A stretch of 60,447 nucleotides of DNA from an uncultured Prevotellaceae bacterium (GTDB lineage Bacteria > Bacteroidota > Bacteroidia > Bacteroidales > Bacteroidaceae), in the NCBI GenBank assembly GCA_902792685.1, contig CADBAP010000002.1, forward strand, positions 1 to 60,447. The letters are read 5' to 3'. Of the stretch, positions 1 to 8,516 are shown piece by piece (the stretch's first letter is position 1; every line of letters starts with the position of its first letter). The notes beneath the pieces were generated by a model. The model worked only from the letters and a program-made list of their open reading frames with translations. It searched no databases and was not told the DNA's origin. Made by a program: the position numbers and the translations under genes.

Positions 1-18
1 CCCCAAACGGATCACAGG

Positions 19-42
19 AGCATCCTTCGGGATGCTTTTTTC
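19..42 (+). terminator. Rho-independent terminator of a gene outside the window
   Basis: A perfect 7-bp stem (AGCATCC / GGATGCT) closed by a TTCG tetraloop is followed by a run of T. This is a textbook intrinsic terminator for a rightward gene ending before the window starts. Confidence 0.85.
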
Positions 43-216
43 TTTCCCTTATCCTTTGATGTCACTCTTTTGTTCTGTGGCATCAGTTTTACGTAAGAAG
101 GTGTGCAGACAGACATCTTGTATGCTGCAGGCTTTCAATGGACAAGTTTTATTACCCGCAGTCCCTTCCTGTTCGTGAGAATAGGGAGGGATTATCTTAT
201 CAGGAAAAGACAACTC

Positions 217-362
217 GCTGTTGCAGCGTTGCAGTGTTGCAGTTCTCGAAAGGTATTTCCCATACCTTAAAAATACTTCTATATTTATATATAAATATAG
301 AGTTTGTTTTTGACTTTCATACTATCTATTTTGGAACTGCAACACTGCAACACTGCAACAAC
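217..362. repeat. Octamer inverted-repeat element A with AT palindrome
   Basis: The left arm (217-245) is a tandem of 8-nt units of the type TGTTGCAG. The right arm (334-362) is its reverse complement at 27 of 29 positions. The 88-bp centre holds a perfect 22-nt AT palindrome at 279-300 and the motif CCATACC at 260-266, itself part of a small hairpin (250-268). Two further elements of the same plan lie at 34580-34788 and 34875-35078. Short reading frames crossing the arms look incidental. Function unknown; a mobile or structural intergenic element is the likeliest class. Confidence 0.8.
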
Positions 363-507
363 TGCAGCACATTGTACCAAACGGTAAATTTAATAATTTG
401 AAAATATTTTATATCACATTCCATACACCCAACAACCTCATTAAAAAAAAGCACATTGGTAACTCTCTGATTACAAGGTAATTGAAAAACGCGACATGTT
501 GCTTTGC

Positions 508-589
508 AAAAGCATAGGTTTTGCACGATAAAAGCATAGGTTTTGGAGCGCAAAAGGTGACGTTTTGGAGGATAAAAGCTTAGGTTTTG
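508..589 (+). repeat. 22-nt-period array of 16-nt imperfect palindromes (array A)
   Basis: Four units start at 508, 530, 552 and 574, exactly 22 nt apart. The consensus is AAAAGCATAGGTTTTG, with 6-nt spacers (CACGAT, GAGCGC, GAGGAT). The third unit is AAAAGGTGACGTTTTG, so the AAAA...TTTTG ends are kept while the middle varies. A related array lies at 34364-34445. The spacing equals about two helical turns, so all units face the same side of the DNA. The remaining sequence of 1-846 is AT-rich and I see no gene in it. Confidence 0.8.
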
Positions 590-732
590 AAATGCGAAAG
601 GTATGGATGCAGAATAAGCAATTGAAATATTTTAACAACAAAATGTATTTATTTGCTCGATTATTTCATAAAAAACTCACTGTCGAAAAAGAAATGTGCT
701 TTCTTTTTACTCGTTTAATCGTTTTTTTTTCG

Positions 733-829
733 TATCTTTGAGCTTTTTCAAAGCTCGAAGGTAGGATGCGTCTTAACAATAAAAATAAATGGATTTATTT
801 TGTATTGTCTTCGACTTTCACTACCTTTG
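733..829 (+). promoter_or_regulatory. Double promoter repeat upstream of the first gene
   Basis: Two Bacteroidota -7 boxes are visible: TATCTTTG at 733-740 and TACCTTTG at 822-829. The second has TTTG at 799-802, 19 nt upstream, as its -33 element. The first box runs straight into the hairpin GAGCTTT-TTC-AAAGCTC (740-756). The same arrangement, with an extra box, recurs at 47252-47430 ahead of the permease gene, so this is a repeated promoter-bearing sequence rather than a unique promoter. Confidence 0.7.
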
Positions 830-846
830 TCGAAAAATTAGAGATT

Positions 847-1728
847 ATGAAGAAAATAATGATGATGATGGCAGCTATTCTTTGCTGCTCGTTGACCGTT
901 TCAGCGCAAGATAATCAGGCGGATCGGAACAAGGTGTATAGTATTGTACTGAACAATGTGGAATATACGCATAGCGGCGAGAAGATGTCGGCTGGCGAGG
1001 CTATCGGCAAGGCGCTGGCAGCCGTTTTAACGGGCCAGTCTTCCGTACAAGTTTCTGACTACGAAGCAGATGTGAAGAACGCCATTATCAAAGGACTCTC
1101 TGGTGCACACCGCTTCCGTTTCAACGATGGTTTGAAGCAGATTGATGACATCAAGGACGAAGGTAATCTTGCCGTCAATGCTGTCATTACGAACATTCAG
1201 TCAAAGTCAAGCAGCTATACCTATAAGGATAGCAAAGACAAGAAACAGGTTTCTACCACCTATACTGGTGTTGTGGAAGTAAGTTTGACGCTGAAAGATA
1301 TGAAGACCGGAAGAGTGGTTGCCACACCTTCGTTCAGCGGTCAGAGTTCGAGCGGTGCATCATACTCCACACCCGACAAGTCTATCAGAGATGCTCTGAA
1401 TTCAATGTCAGACAAAATCACATCCTGGCTGAACAAAGCGAAGCCGCTGCAGGCCAACATCCTTGAAGGTGCAACTGTGAAGAAAGACAAGCAGAAGGAA
1501 GTTTACATCGACCTGGGAAGCCGCGAGGGTGCTTACAAAGGACTGCACATGGGTGTTTTTTCTGTCAAGACCATTGCCGGCAAGGAAGCCCGTCAGCAGA
1601 TCGGAAAGCTGAAGATTGAGGAAGTGGAAGGCGATGACATCAGCCTTTGCAAGATACAAAGTGGCGGCAAGGATATCAAGGCAGCTATCGATAACGGTCA
1701 GCAACTTTGCGTCATCTCCACGGAATAA
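847..1728 (+). CDS. Secreted hypothetical protein, CsgG/FlgT-like features
   Basis: 293 aa. I place the start at 847 because MKKIMMMMAAILCCSLTVSAQ is a clear signal peptide and the -7 box at 822-829 sits just upstream; an in-frame ATG at 766 precedes that box. The middle has a CsgG/LpoB-like look: a beta-strand-rich block describing a tunable quantity, then the segment TGRVVATPSFSGQSSSGA, then an amphipathic helix. The C-terminal part (YIDLGSREGAYKGLHMGVF...) resembles the C-terminal domain of FlgT-like envelope proteins. Both resemblances are weak impressions, not firm assignments. It is expected in the periplasm or at the outer membrane. It is followed by holB after 44 bp, but a functional link is not evident. 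Confidence 0.6.
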   Translation: MKKIMMMMAAILCCSLTVSAQDNQADRNKVYSIVLNNVEYTHSGEKMSAGEAIGKALAAVLTGQSSVQVSDYEADVKNAIIKGLSGAHRFRFNDGLKQIDDIKDEGNLAVNAVITNIQSKSSSYTYKDSKDKKQVSTTYTGVVEVSLTLKDMKTGRVVATPSFSGQSSSGASYSTPDKSIRDALNSMSDKITSWLNKAKPLQANILEGATVKKDKQKEVYIDLGSREGAYKGLHMGVFSVKTIAGKEARQQIGKLKIEEVEGDDISLCKIQSGGKDIKAAIDNGQQLCVISTE

Positions 1729-1772
1729 TCATCCACAAATAACGACGACAAGACGAAGAGGGTGATTCAGAA

Positions 1773-2939
1773 ATGGACTGGAAAGAGGTAATCGGACAAC
1801 AGGAAATGCAGCAGCGACTGATGCAGCTGGTGCAGGAAGAGCGTGTGCCGCACGCCCTACTCTTCTGTGGTCCTGCGGGTGCTGGAAAAATGGCGCTGGC
1901 TCTTGCCTTTGCCTCACAACTGCTGAGTGGCGAAAAGGCCTCAGTTGCCGAAGACGACGGTTTTATGATGGCAGCCGAAGACCCACGTGTGACAAAGAAC
2001 AAGGCGATGTTGCGCGAATGGACACATACCGACCTGCATTTCACCTTCCCAACCATCAAGCTGCCCTCGATGGGAAGCGACCACCAGCCGGTGAGCAACG
2101 ACTTTGTGAAACAATGGATTGCGCTGCTGAAAGAAGGTCCCTACTTCTCCATTGAACAATGGATGACGACAATGGGCGCTGCCAACCAGCAGGCCATTAT
2201 CACGGGTGCTGAGAGCGACGAACTGTCGAGAAAACTGGCGCTGAAATCGAGTCAGGGCGGATACAAGGTGTCCATCATCTGGCTGCCAGAGCGTATGAAC
2301 CTGACGAGTGCCAATAAGCTGCTGAAGCTGTTGGAGGAACCGCCACAGCAAACAGTATTCATCTTGGTAAGCGAACATCCAGAGCAACTGTTGGAAACGA
2401 TTCTCAGCCGTACGCAACGCATCGACATCAAGCGCATCGACGAAGCATCGATAGAAAAAGCACTCATCGACAAGCGAGGCATAGAGCCTGATGCAGCCCA
2501 TCGCATAGCACGCATCGCCAACGGCAGCTGGCTGCAGGCATTGGACGCACTGAATACAGGCAACGAGAACCGTGACTTCCTGGATATGTTTATCATGCTC
2601 ATGCGTCTGGCCTATGGAAGAAAGGTGAAAGACCTGAAGAAATGGAGCGAGAACATTGCGGGCTACGGACGCGAGAAACAACGCCGCTTGCTTAGCTATT
2701 TCATGCATCTGGTACGCGAGAACTTCATGTATAACTTCCGCCAGCCGGAACTGAATTACATGACACAGGAAGAGGAGGACTTCGCGAAGAACTTCGCACG
2801 GTTTATCCATGAGGGAAACATCATCGAGATCAATGAGCTGATGGCACTCGCCTATCGCGACATCGGCCAAAACGCGAATGCAAAAGTGGTATTCTACGAT
2901 CTCGCCCTGAAAATGATAGTATTGATTCTTAAGAAATGA
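1773..2939 (+). CDS. holB: DNA polymerase III delta' subunit
   Basis: 388 aa. Clamp-loader AAA+ subunit that helps load the sliding clamp at the replication fork. The N-terminus carries the Walker A motif GPAGAGKM (residues 33-40), followed by a family-typical insertion with acidic and aromatic segments. Further on, NKLLKLLEEPPQQTVFIL and the sensor region ILSRTQRIDI are hallmarks of the delta'/DnaX family. The C-terminal third is the helical collar domain. The typical order in Bacteroidota is holB-ricT-gldH, as here, with the next start 7 nt beyond the stop, so an operon is likely. Confidence 0.92.
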   Translation: MDWKEVIGQQEMQQRLMQLVQEERVPHALLFCGPAGAGKMALALAFASQLLSGEKASVAEDDGFMMAAEDPRVTKNKAMLREWTHTDLHFTFPTIKLPSMGSDHQPVSNDFVKQWIALLKEGPYFSIEQWMTTMGAANQQAIITGAESDELSRKLALKSSQGGYKVSIIWLPERMNLTSANKLLKLLEEPPQQTVFILVSEHPEQLLETILSRTQRIDIKRIDEASIEKALIDKRGIEPDAAHRIARIANGSWLQALDALNTGNENRDFLDMFIMLMRLAYGRKVKDLKKWSENIAGYGREKQRRLLSYFMHLVRENFMYNFRQPELNYMTQEEEDFAKNFARFIHEGNIIEINELMALAYRDIGQNANAKVVFYDLALKMIVLILKK

Positions 2940-2946
2940 ATATATT

Positions 2947-4116
2947 ATGGACTACAAGAATATGAAATTCAAGATATGGCAGGGATGCGACCGCGGCTTG
3001 TGCAAACGAGGCTGCGGACGACAGGACCGTCAGCTGAACACCTACGACTGGCTCGCCGATGTGCCAGGAAATGTCGATACGACCGACCTGGTGGAAGTGC
3101 AGTTCAAGAACACCCGCAAAGGCTACTACCACAATGTGAACAACCTGGACCTGAAGAAAGGTGACATTGTAGCGGTTGAAGCCAATCCTGGACACGATAT
3201 CGGTGTGGTGACGCTGACTGGACAACTGGTGAACCTGCAAATCAAGAAAGCCAACCTGAAATCGGCTGACGACATCAAACGCATCTATCGTCTGGCCAAA
3301 GACGTGGATATGCAGAAATACCGTGAGGCGAAAGCCCGTGAGCACGCCACGATGATTGAAAGTCGTCAGATTGCAAAAGGACTGGGACTGCAGATGAAAA
3401 TCGGTGACGTAGAATATCAGGGAGACGGTAACAAAGCCATCTTCTACTATATCGCCGATGAACGCGTGGATTTCCGACAGCTGATCAAGGATTTGGCTGC
3501 AGCCTTCCACGTAAGAATCGAAATGAAGCAGATTGGTGCCCGACAGGAAGCAGGGCGCATCGGCGGAACAGGTCCTTGCGGTCGCGAACTGTGCTGTGCC
3601 ACATGGATGAAGAACTTCGTCAGCGTGAGCACCTCAGCCGCCCGTTTCCAAGATATCTCCCTGAACCCCACAAAACTAGCTGGTATGTGTGCCAAACTGA
3701 AATGCTGCCTGAACTACGAAGTCGACAACTATGTGGAAGCAGGCAAACGGATGCCGGCGCGAGACATTGTACTACAGACCCTCGACAGCGACTACTACTT
3801 CTTCAAGGGCGACATCCTGGCAGGTATGGTCACCTACTCTACCGACAAACGCATTCCCGTCAATCTGGAAACCATCACTGCGAAACGTGCACTGGAGATT
3901 ATCAGTATGAACAAACAAGGCGAAAAGCCTGAGTCGCTGGAGGAAGACGGCAGAATGAAACAACCGGAAGGTCCGAAAGACCTGATAGCCGACTCCGATT
4001 TGAGCCGCTTCGACAAAGCAAAGAAGAAGAAAAAGAAGAAAAGAAGAGAAGAAAGAGGAGCAAGGGGCAAGGAACAAGGAGCAAGGAGCAACATTCCCAA
4101 ACGACCAAACGACTAG
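2947..4116 (+). CDS. ricT: PSP1/RicT family protein (YaaT-like)
   Basis: 389 aa. Contains the PSP1 domain found in Bacillus RicT (YaaT), a subunit of an iron-sulfur-bearing complex that affects RNase Y processing; the role in Bacteroidota is less clear. Cysteine groups likely to bind metal or an FeS cluster are C14/C19/C23, C211/C216/C217 (CGRELCC) and C248/C253/C254 (CAKLKCC). The C-terminal 35 residues are very basic and low-complexity. They are encoded partly by a 7-nt tandem repeat (4056-4090), suggesting a repeat-driven extension of the reading frame. The gene sits between holB and gldH. Confidence 0.85.
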   Translation: MDYKNMKFKIWQGCDRGLCKRGCGRQDRQLNTYDWLADVPGNVDTTDLVEVQFKNTRKGYYHNVNNLDLKKGDIVAVEANPGHDIGVVTLTGQLVNLQIKKANLKSADDIKRIYRLAKDVDMQKYREAKAREHATMIESRQIAKGLGLQMKIGDVEYQGDGNKAIFYYIADERVDFRQLIKDLAAAFHVRIEMKQIGARQEAGRIGGTGPCGRELCCATWMKNFVSVSTSAARFQDISLNPTKLAGMCAKLKCCLNYEVDNYVEAGKRMPARDIVLQTLDSDYYFFKGDILAGMVTYSTDKRIPVNLETITAKRALEIISMNKQGEKPESLEEDGRMKQPEGPKDLIADSDLSRFDKAKKKKKKKRREERGARGKEQGARSNIPKRPND

Positions 4117-4134
4117 TCCCCAAACGACCAAACA
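4056..4134 (+). repeat. 7-nt coding repeat followed by 8-nt repeat before gldH
   Basis: Five units of the type AGGAGCA (4056-4090, period 7) lie inside the 3' end of ricT. They are followed by 8-nt units CAAACGAC (4098-4134, interrupted by TAGTCCC) reaching almost to the gldH start at 4136. Unit length and sequence change at the boundary, so these are two separate tandem repeats. Confidence 0.75.
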
Positions 4135-4135
4135 C

Positions 4136-4621
4136 ATGGCAAGCAGCAAATATTTCTATACCTATCTATATATGATGGCACTGATGGCAATCGCCATCAG
4201 TGTTTCTTCATGTGACGACTCACGCATCTACGACTACTATGCAGCAACACCGCAGAATGGATGGGAACGTAATGAGGTTTTACACTTCGAGGTGCCCAAG
4301 ATAGAAAAGGCTGGCATCTATCAGCAGTGCGTACAACTAAGAGCCAACCAGAAATATCCCTTCCAGGCGGTGACACTCATCGTGGAACAAACCGTCTATC
4401 CCAAGAGACAGACTTATCGCGACACGGTAGAGTGCCACATCATCAATGAGGAAGGACGATTGATTGGTAAAACCGGCATCAGCAGCACGGAGGTCGTCGC
4501 GCCCTTGCGCACCTTGCAACTGCGACAAGGCGACTCGCTGGCTATCAGCATCAGGCACGATATGCGCCGCGAGCTACTGCCCGGCATTTCAGATGTAGGA
4601 ATCAGGATTACTGGCGAATAA
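4136..4621 (+). CDS. gldH: Gliding motility lipoprotein GldH
   Basis: 161 aa. The signal peptide ends in the lipobox ISVSSC with the lipidated cysteine at residue 26. The short beta-rich body (RIYDYYAATPQNGWERNEVL..., QAVTLIVEQTVYP...) matches GldH, a lipoprotein needed for gliding in Flavobacterium and widespread in non-gliding Bacteroidota, where it is associated with the type IX secretion/gliding gene set. It follows ricT, the usual neighbour. Its last 14 bp overlap the 3' end of the convergent rodA gene, and no terminator is visible between them. Confidence 0.88.
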   Translation: MASSKYFYTYLYMMALMAIAISVSSCDDSRIYDYYAATPQNGWERNEVLHFEVPKIEKAGIYQQCVQLRANQKYPFQAVTLIVEQTVYPKRQTYRDTVECHIINEEGRLIGKTGISSTEVVAPLRTLQLRQGDSLAISIRHDMRRELLPGISDVGIRITGE

Positions 4622-6080
4622 GGTTTCTACCTGCATCGATACGCAGGAAGATAAACAGCAGCAAGGTAAATCCCCACAACGAGGAACCACCATAACTGAA
4701 GAACGGTAGCGGAATACCGATGACAGGCGTCAATCCCAACACCATTCCCACATTGATGAAGAGGTGGAACAGGAAGATGCCCAACACACAATAGCCGTAA
4801 ATCCTTCCAAAGGTGAACGGTTGTCGCTCAGCCAGTTTAATGAGCCGCAAGATCAAACACAAAAACAGAATCAAGACGGTTGCCGAACCCAAGAAACCTT
4901 CCTCCTCGCCTACCGTACAGAAGATAAAGTCGGTATCCTGTTCAGGTACGAACTTCAACTTCGTTTGCGTACCATTCAAGAATCCCTTTCCCTGTAAACC
5001 GCCTGAGCCGATAGCAATCTCGCTCTGATGCACATTATAGCCCGCTCCGGCGAGGTCTTCCTCCAATCCCAACAACACATTGATACGAACACGTTGGTGA
5101 GGCTGCATCACATTGTTCAGCAGATAGTTGGCGGCAAAGAATACGGTGATGGAACTGACGGCAAAAGCAGCTATCAGGAAGTATCTCGACAAACGGGTGC
5201 TGACCGCCCGATACATGAGATAAACAATCAGACAGCCGCTGATAGCAATCTGTACCCACAGCACATCAAACGGAATGACAAACTGTGAGAACAAAAGGAA
5301 TATCAGCGTAATGCCCAAACAATAATACAGGACCTTGCGTGCTTCCTTACGGTTGTCACAATAGACATAGATCATACCTGCTGTGAAGATATGCACCAGC
5401 ATCATCACAACAAATTTACCCACCGAGGTATGGAGATCCCACATCATGACTTGTTCGTACTTGATACCCACAACAAAATAGACCACCATCGCCACAGCTG
5501 TGAAAAGCACACTACCAGGCATTCCTTCACGATAGAACATCAGCGAGAACGACAGATAGACCAAAGCCGAACCCGTTTCCTTCTGTCCCACGATAAAGAG
5601 CATCGGCAAGAAGACAATCATTGCTGCACCGATAAAGTCTTTCCACTTATGGATATTAAAACCATAGGTGCTCATAAACTTCGCAACAGCCAACGCCGTA
5701 GCAAACTTCGCGAACTCAGCCGGTTGTAAACGTAACGGTCCTAATACCAGCCACGATCGGGAGCCTTTGATTTCATGCGGATTGAAGATGGTGGCAAACA
5801 ATAGCAATAGCAGCAACCCATAGACAATATAGGCAAACGTGTCGTAGAAGCGGTCATCCATCATCAGCAAGACAAAACCCAGACAGATAGACGTACCAAT
5901 CCAGATAATCTGCATACCAGAGCGTGTTGACAAGCTGAAGATATCAGTATCGCCATAGGTGTAGCTGGCACCACAGACACTGATCCATCCGAAGGTAAGC
6001 AGTGCCAGATAGATGCCGATCGTCCACCAATCAAGGGAACGAATCACACCAGGTTGTTTGTCTGTACGCGGTTGATACAT
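4608..6080 (-). CDS. rodA: Rod-shape SEDS glycosyltransferase RodA
   Basis: 490 aa, about ten membrane helices. SEDS-family peptidoglycan polymerase partnering with PBP2 in the elongasome. Family signatures include the segment GSRSWLVLGPLRLQPAEFAK and the C-terminal GLTPVIGIPLPFFSYGGSS. It is longer than the roughly 370-aa proteobacterial RodA because of an extra membrane-rich insertion in the middle, which is usual in Bacteroidota. It is last in the minus-strand run mreB-mreC-mreD-mrdA-rodA, with 6 nt separating it from mrdA. Confidence 0.93.
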   Translation of the reverse strand: MYQPRTDKQPGVIRSLDWWTIGIYLALLTFGWISVCGASYTYGDTDIFSLSTRSGMQIIWIGTSICLGFVLLMMDDRFYDTFAYIVYGLLLLLLFATIFNPHEIKGSRSWLVLGPLRLQPAEFAKFATALAVAKFMSTYGFNIHKWKDFIGAAMIVFLPMLFIVGQKETGSALVYLSFSLMFYREGMPGSVLFTAVAMVVYFVVGIKYEQVMMWDLHTSVGKFVVMMLVHIFTAGMIYVYCDNRKEARKVLYYCLGITLIFLLFSQFVIPFDVLWVQIAISGCLIVYLMYRAVSTRLSRYFLIAAFAVSSITVFFAANYLLNNVMQPHQRVRINVLLGLEEDLAGAGYNVHQSEIAIGSGGLQGKGFLNGTQTKLKFVPEQDTDFIFCTVGEEEGFLGSATVLILFLCLILRLIKLAERQPFTFGRIYGYCVLGIFLFHLFINVGMVLGLTPVIGIPLPFFSYGGSSLWGFTLLLFIFLRIDAGRNLIRQ

Positions 6081-6086
6081 GTCTTA

Positions 6087-8006
6087 CTACTTTTTGGTTT
6101 TGGCGGTTTTGACTGAATCTTTCTTGGCTGCATCGGTCTTGGGTTTCTCGGATGCAGGTGTTTCCTTCTTGAATCCATAAGAAAGATGCTGCGACTGCAG
6201 ACTGTTGGCACGAGCCTTCGAACCATCCGACAGTTTGCCATTGATATACTGTTCGATAATCAACGCACCGATAGGAACTCCGAAGGTAGCACCGAAACCG
6301 CCATTCTCAACATAAACAGCAACGGCTATTTTGGGCGATTCCATCGGTGCAAAGCCCATAAATACCGAGTGATCTCTTCCTCGGTTCTGGGCAGTACCCG
6401 TCTTGCCACAAAGAGCATACATCGAAGTGTTGGCGTGGTGACAGGTTCCTCCGAGAACAGAGGAACGCATACCCTGAACAACATACTCGTAGGCTTCCTT
6501 CGTAGCCTTGGTGTAATGGCGTTCCTTGTATTTCTTATCCAGCTGTCCGCCTTTGATTCTCCGCACCACGTGAGGCGTATAGAAAAAGCCTCTGTTGGCA
6601 ATCGTGGCACCCAGATTGGCAATCTGTAAGGGAGTCAGGTTGACCTCGCCCTGTCCGATAGAGATACTGATAACAGAGAGTGGTCCCCAATCGCCGAAAG
6701 CATTGTTGTAGAACTCGGCGTTAGGAATCAGTCCACGCTTCTCACCTGGCAGATCGACACCCAGTTTATAGCCGAATCCCATGCTGACCATATAGTCGCG
6801 CCACGTATTCATGGCATTGTCCAGACTGCCGTATTTGGCTTTGTTGGACAACATATAATACAATCCCCAACAGTAGTAACCATTGCAGGAAGTACTCAGC
6901 GACGGTACCAGATTGATTGGTGAGCCGTGTCCGTGACAACCGAGATGGAGTCCTTGGAAGGAGAAACCACGATGACAGGGATACATAGTCTGGGGCGTAA
7001 CGATACCTTCGCTCAAGAGCATCGCAGCCTGTCCCGTCTTGAACGTAGAGCCAGGAGGATACTGTCCCATGATACTGCGGTTGAGCAACGGATGGGCGGG
7101 ATCTTCACCCAAAGCTTTCTGTGCCTTGCCACGCATCTTGCCAATCATCGTATGAGGATCGTAAGTAGGCGAAGAAACCATACAGAGAATTTCGCCTGTA
7201 GAGGGTTCGATGGCGACAATCGCACCCAGCTTGCCTTCCATCAGCCGTTCACCCAAGGCCTGCAACTCGATATCGATACTCAGCTGCAGGTCTTTTCCTG
7301 GCTGCGGTTTGGTATCATACTTACCATTCTGGTAGTGTCCCTTGATACGACCGTGAGCATCGCGCAGCAAAAGCTGGATACCTTTCTGTCCACGCAGTTC
7401 TTTCTCATAAGAGCGTTCTATACCCAGTTTGCCGATATAATCGCCTGGCTGATAATAGTCGTCATCCTCAATATCCGACTGCGACACCTCTGCCACATCG
7501 CCCAACACATGAGCAGCATTGCTATACTTATACTGTCTGACAGTGCGTCGTTGGATATAAAAACCTGGAAAACGGAAAAGTTTCTCCTGAAAAGCACTGA
7601 ACTCCTTGTCGGTCAGCTGACTCATAAACAGCTGCTGGGTGAAACGCGAATAGCCAGGATTCTTGTTACGGTCTTTGATTTCAGCCATTCGCTTGATGAA
7701 GAAGTCCTTCGTAATGTTCAACGTACGACAAAGCTCCATCGTATCCAGACGGTCCTTCTGTTCGTTCATGACCACCATGATGTCGTAAGCTGGCTGGTTA
7801 TACACCAGCAGCCTGCCCTTACGATCGGTGATGATTCCTCGCGAGGGGAACTCCACCTTTTTCAGAAAAGCATTGGAATCGGCACTCTTACGATAGTCGT
7901 CGCTCGTTATCTGGAGAGTGAACAGGCGTATGATGTAGATGACGACAATGACAATAGCCACGCCACCAATGACATAACGCCGTTTTTCCAGATTATAATC
8001 TCTCAT
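6087..8006 (-). CDS. mrdA: Penicillin-binding protein 2 (elongasome transpeptidase)
   Basis: 639 aa. One N-terminal membrane helix (around residues 11-30), then the PBP dimerisation domain and a C-terminal transpeptidase. The three active-site motifs are present: STFK with the catalytic serine near residue 320, SCN near 373, and KTGT near 535. It cross-links new peptidoglycan during elongation together with RodA. The C-terminal tail is rich in Lys, Ala and Thr. It starts 3 nt after mreD ends, consistent with one operon. Confidence 0.94.
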   Translation of the reverse strand: MRDYNLEKRRYVIGGVAIVIVVIYIIRLFTLQITSDDYRKSADSNAFLKKVEFPSRGIITDRKGRLLVYNQPAYDIMVVMNEQKDRLDTMELCRTLNITKDFFIKRMAEIKDRNKNPGYSRFTQQLFMSQLTDKEFSAFQEKLFRFPGFYIQRRTVRQYKYSNAAHVLGDVAEVSQSDIEDDDYYQPGDYIGKLGIERSYEKELRGQKGIQLLLRDAHGRIKGHYQNGKYDTKPQPGKDLQLSIDIELQALGERLMEGKLGAIVAIEPSTGEILCMVSSPTYDPHTMIGKMRGKAQKALGEDPAHPLLNRSIMGQYPPGSTFKTGQAAMLLSEGIVTPQTMYPCHRGFSFQGLHLGCHGHGSPINLVPSLSTSCNGYYCWGLYYMLSNKAKYGSLDNAMNTWRDYMVSMGFGYKLGVDLPGEKRGLIPNAEFYNNAFGDWGPLSVISISIGQGEVNLTPLQIANLGATIANRGFFYTPHVVRRIKGGQLDKKYKERHYTKATKEAYEYVVQGMRSSVLGGTCHHANTSMYALCGKTGTAQNRGRDHSVFMGFAPMESPKIAVAVYVENGGFGATFGVPIGALIIEQYINGKLSDGSKARANSLQSQHLSYGFKKETPASEKPKTDAAKKDSVKTAKTKK

Positions 8007-8009
8007 CGA

Positions 8010-8510
8010 CTATCTGCACCTAAATCTTTCTACAACCAAAATCAAGACAAACGTAAGAACCCAACTGCCGCCAACACATTCCAACCAGTACAGCCAATGA
8101 TTAAACGAAAACACCTCCAAGGTAAAAAACACCAGACAAAAGAGGAAAGAGACAATAAGGGTAAAGTAAGTGAAACGGGCCATACCCAGCGTTGTCATTG
8201 ACACTTCCATATCTTCTGCACTGTCGCGAGGCATAATCAAGAACAACAGATAAGGCTGGATGAAAGCCATCAGCGTCATCGATGCTGCACCCACACCTGG
8301 TGTATTGGAAAAGATATCGACAATGAGTCCCAACAGGAAACTCCATATCAACATACCCGCACGGAAACTATTGCGACGGAATGTCAATACAAAGAACACA
8401 TACACCATCGGGGTTGCCACATCAAACAGATGCACATGATTGAGCACCAGCCCTTGGACGAGAGCCAGGATGATGAAGGCTATGAGTCGGTGAAGAAAGT
8501 CGAGATTCAT
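8010..8510 (-). CDS. mreD: Rod shape-determining protein MreD
   Basis: 166 aa, five to six predicted membrane helices and little else, as is normal for MreD. It is identified mainly by size, hydrophobicity and position between mreC and mrdA. MreD is an inner-membrane component of the elongasome that works with MreC. Spacing to its neighbours is only a few nucleotides on either side. Confidence 0.88.
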   Translation of the reverse strand: MNLDFLHRLIAFIILALVQGLVLNHVHLFDVATPMVYVFFVLTFRRNSFRAGMLIWSFLLGLIVDIFSNTPGVGAASMTLMAFIQPYLLFLIMPRDSAEDMEVSMTTLGMARFTYFTLIVSFLFCLVFFTLEVFSFNHWLYWLECVGGSWVLTFVLILVVERFRCR

Positions 8511-8516
8511 CTTTTC

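Noticed and set aside
138-553. Short overlapping reading frames on both strands
   Set aside because: They run through the inverted octamer arms and AT palindrome, have no promoter or start signal, and encode low-complexity peptides.
508-589. Possible CRISPR array
   Set aside because: Regular repeats exist, but units are 16 nt with 6-nt spacers and the units themselves vary; no cas genes are present. Not CRISPR.
766-846. Earlier ATG for the first secreted protein
   Set aside because: It lies upstream of the TACCTTTG box at 822 and would bury the signal peptide 27 residues inside the protein.
6927-8201. 424-aa plus-strand frame opposite mrdA
   Set aside because: It overlaps the clearly real PBP2 and MreD genes; codon bias of the true gene creates an open antisense frame. 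No family features.
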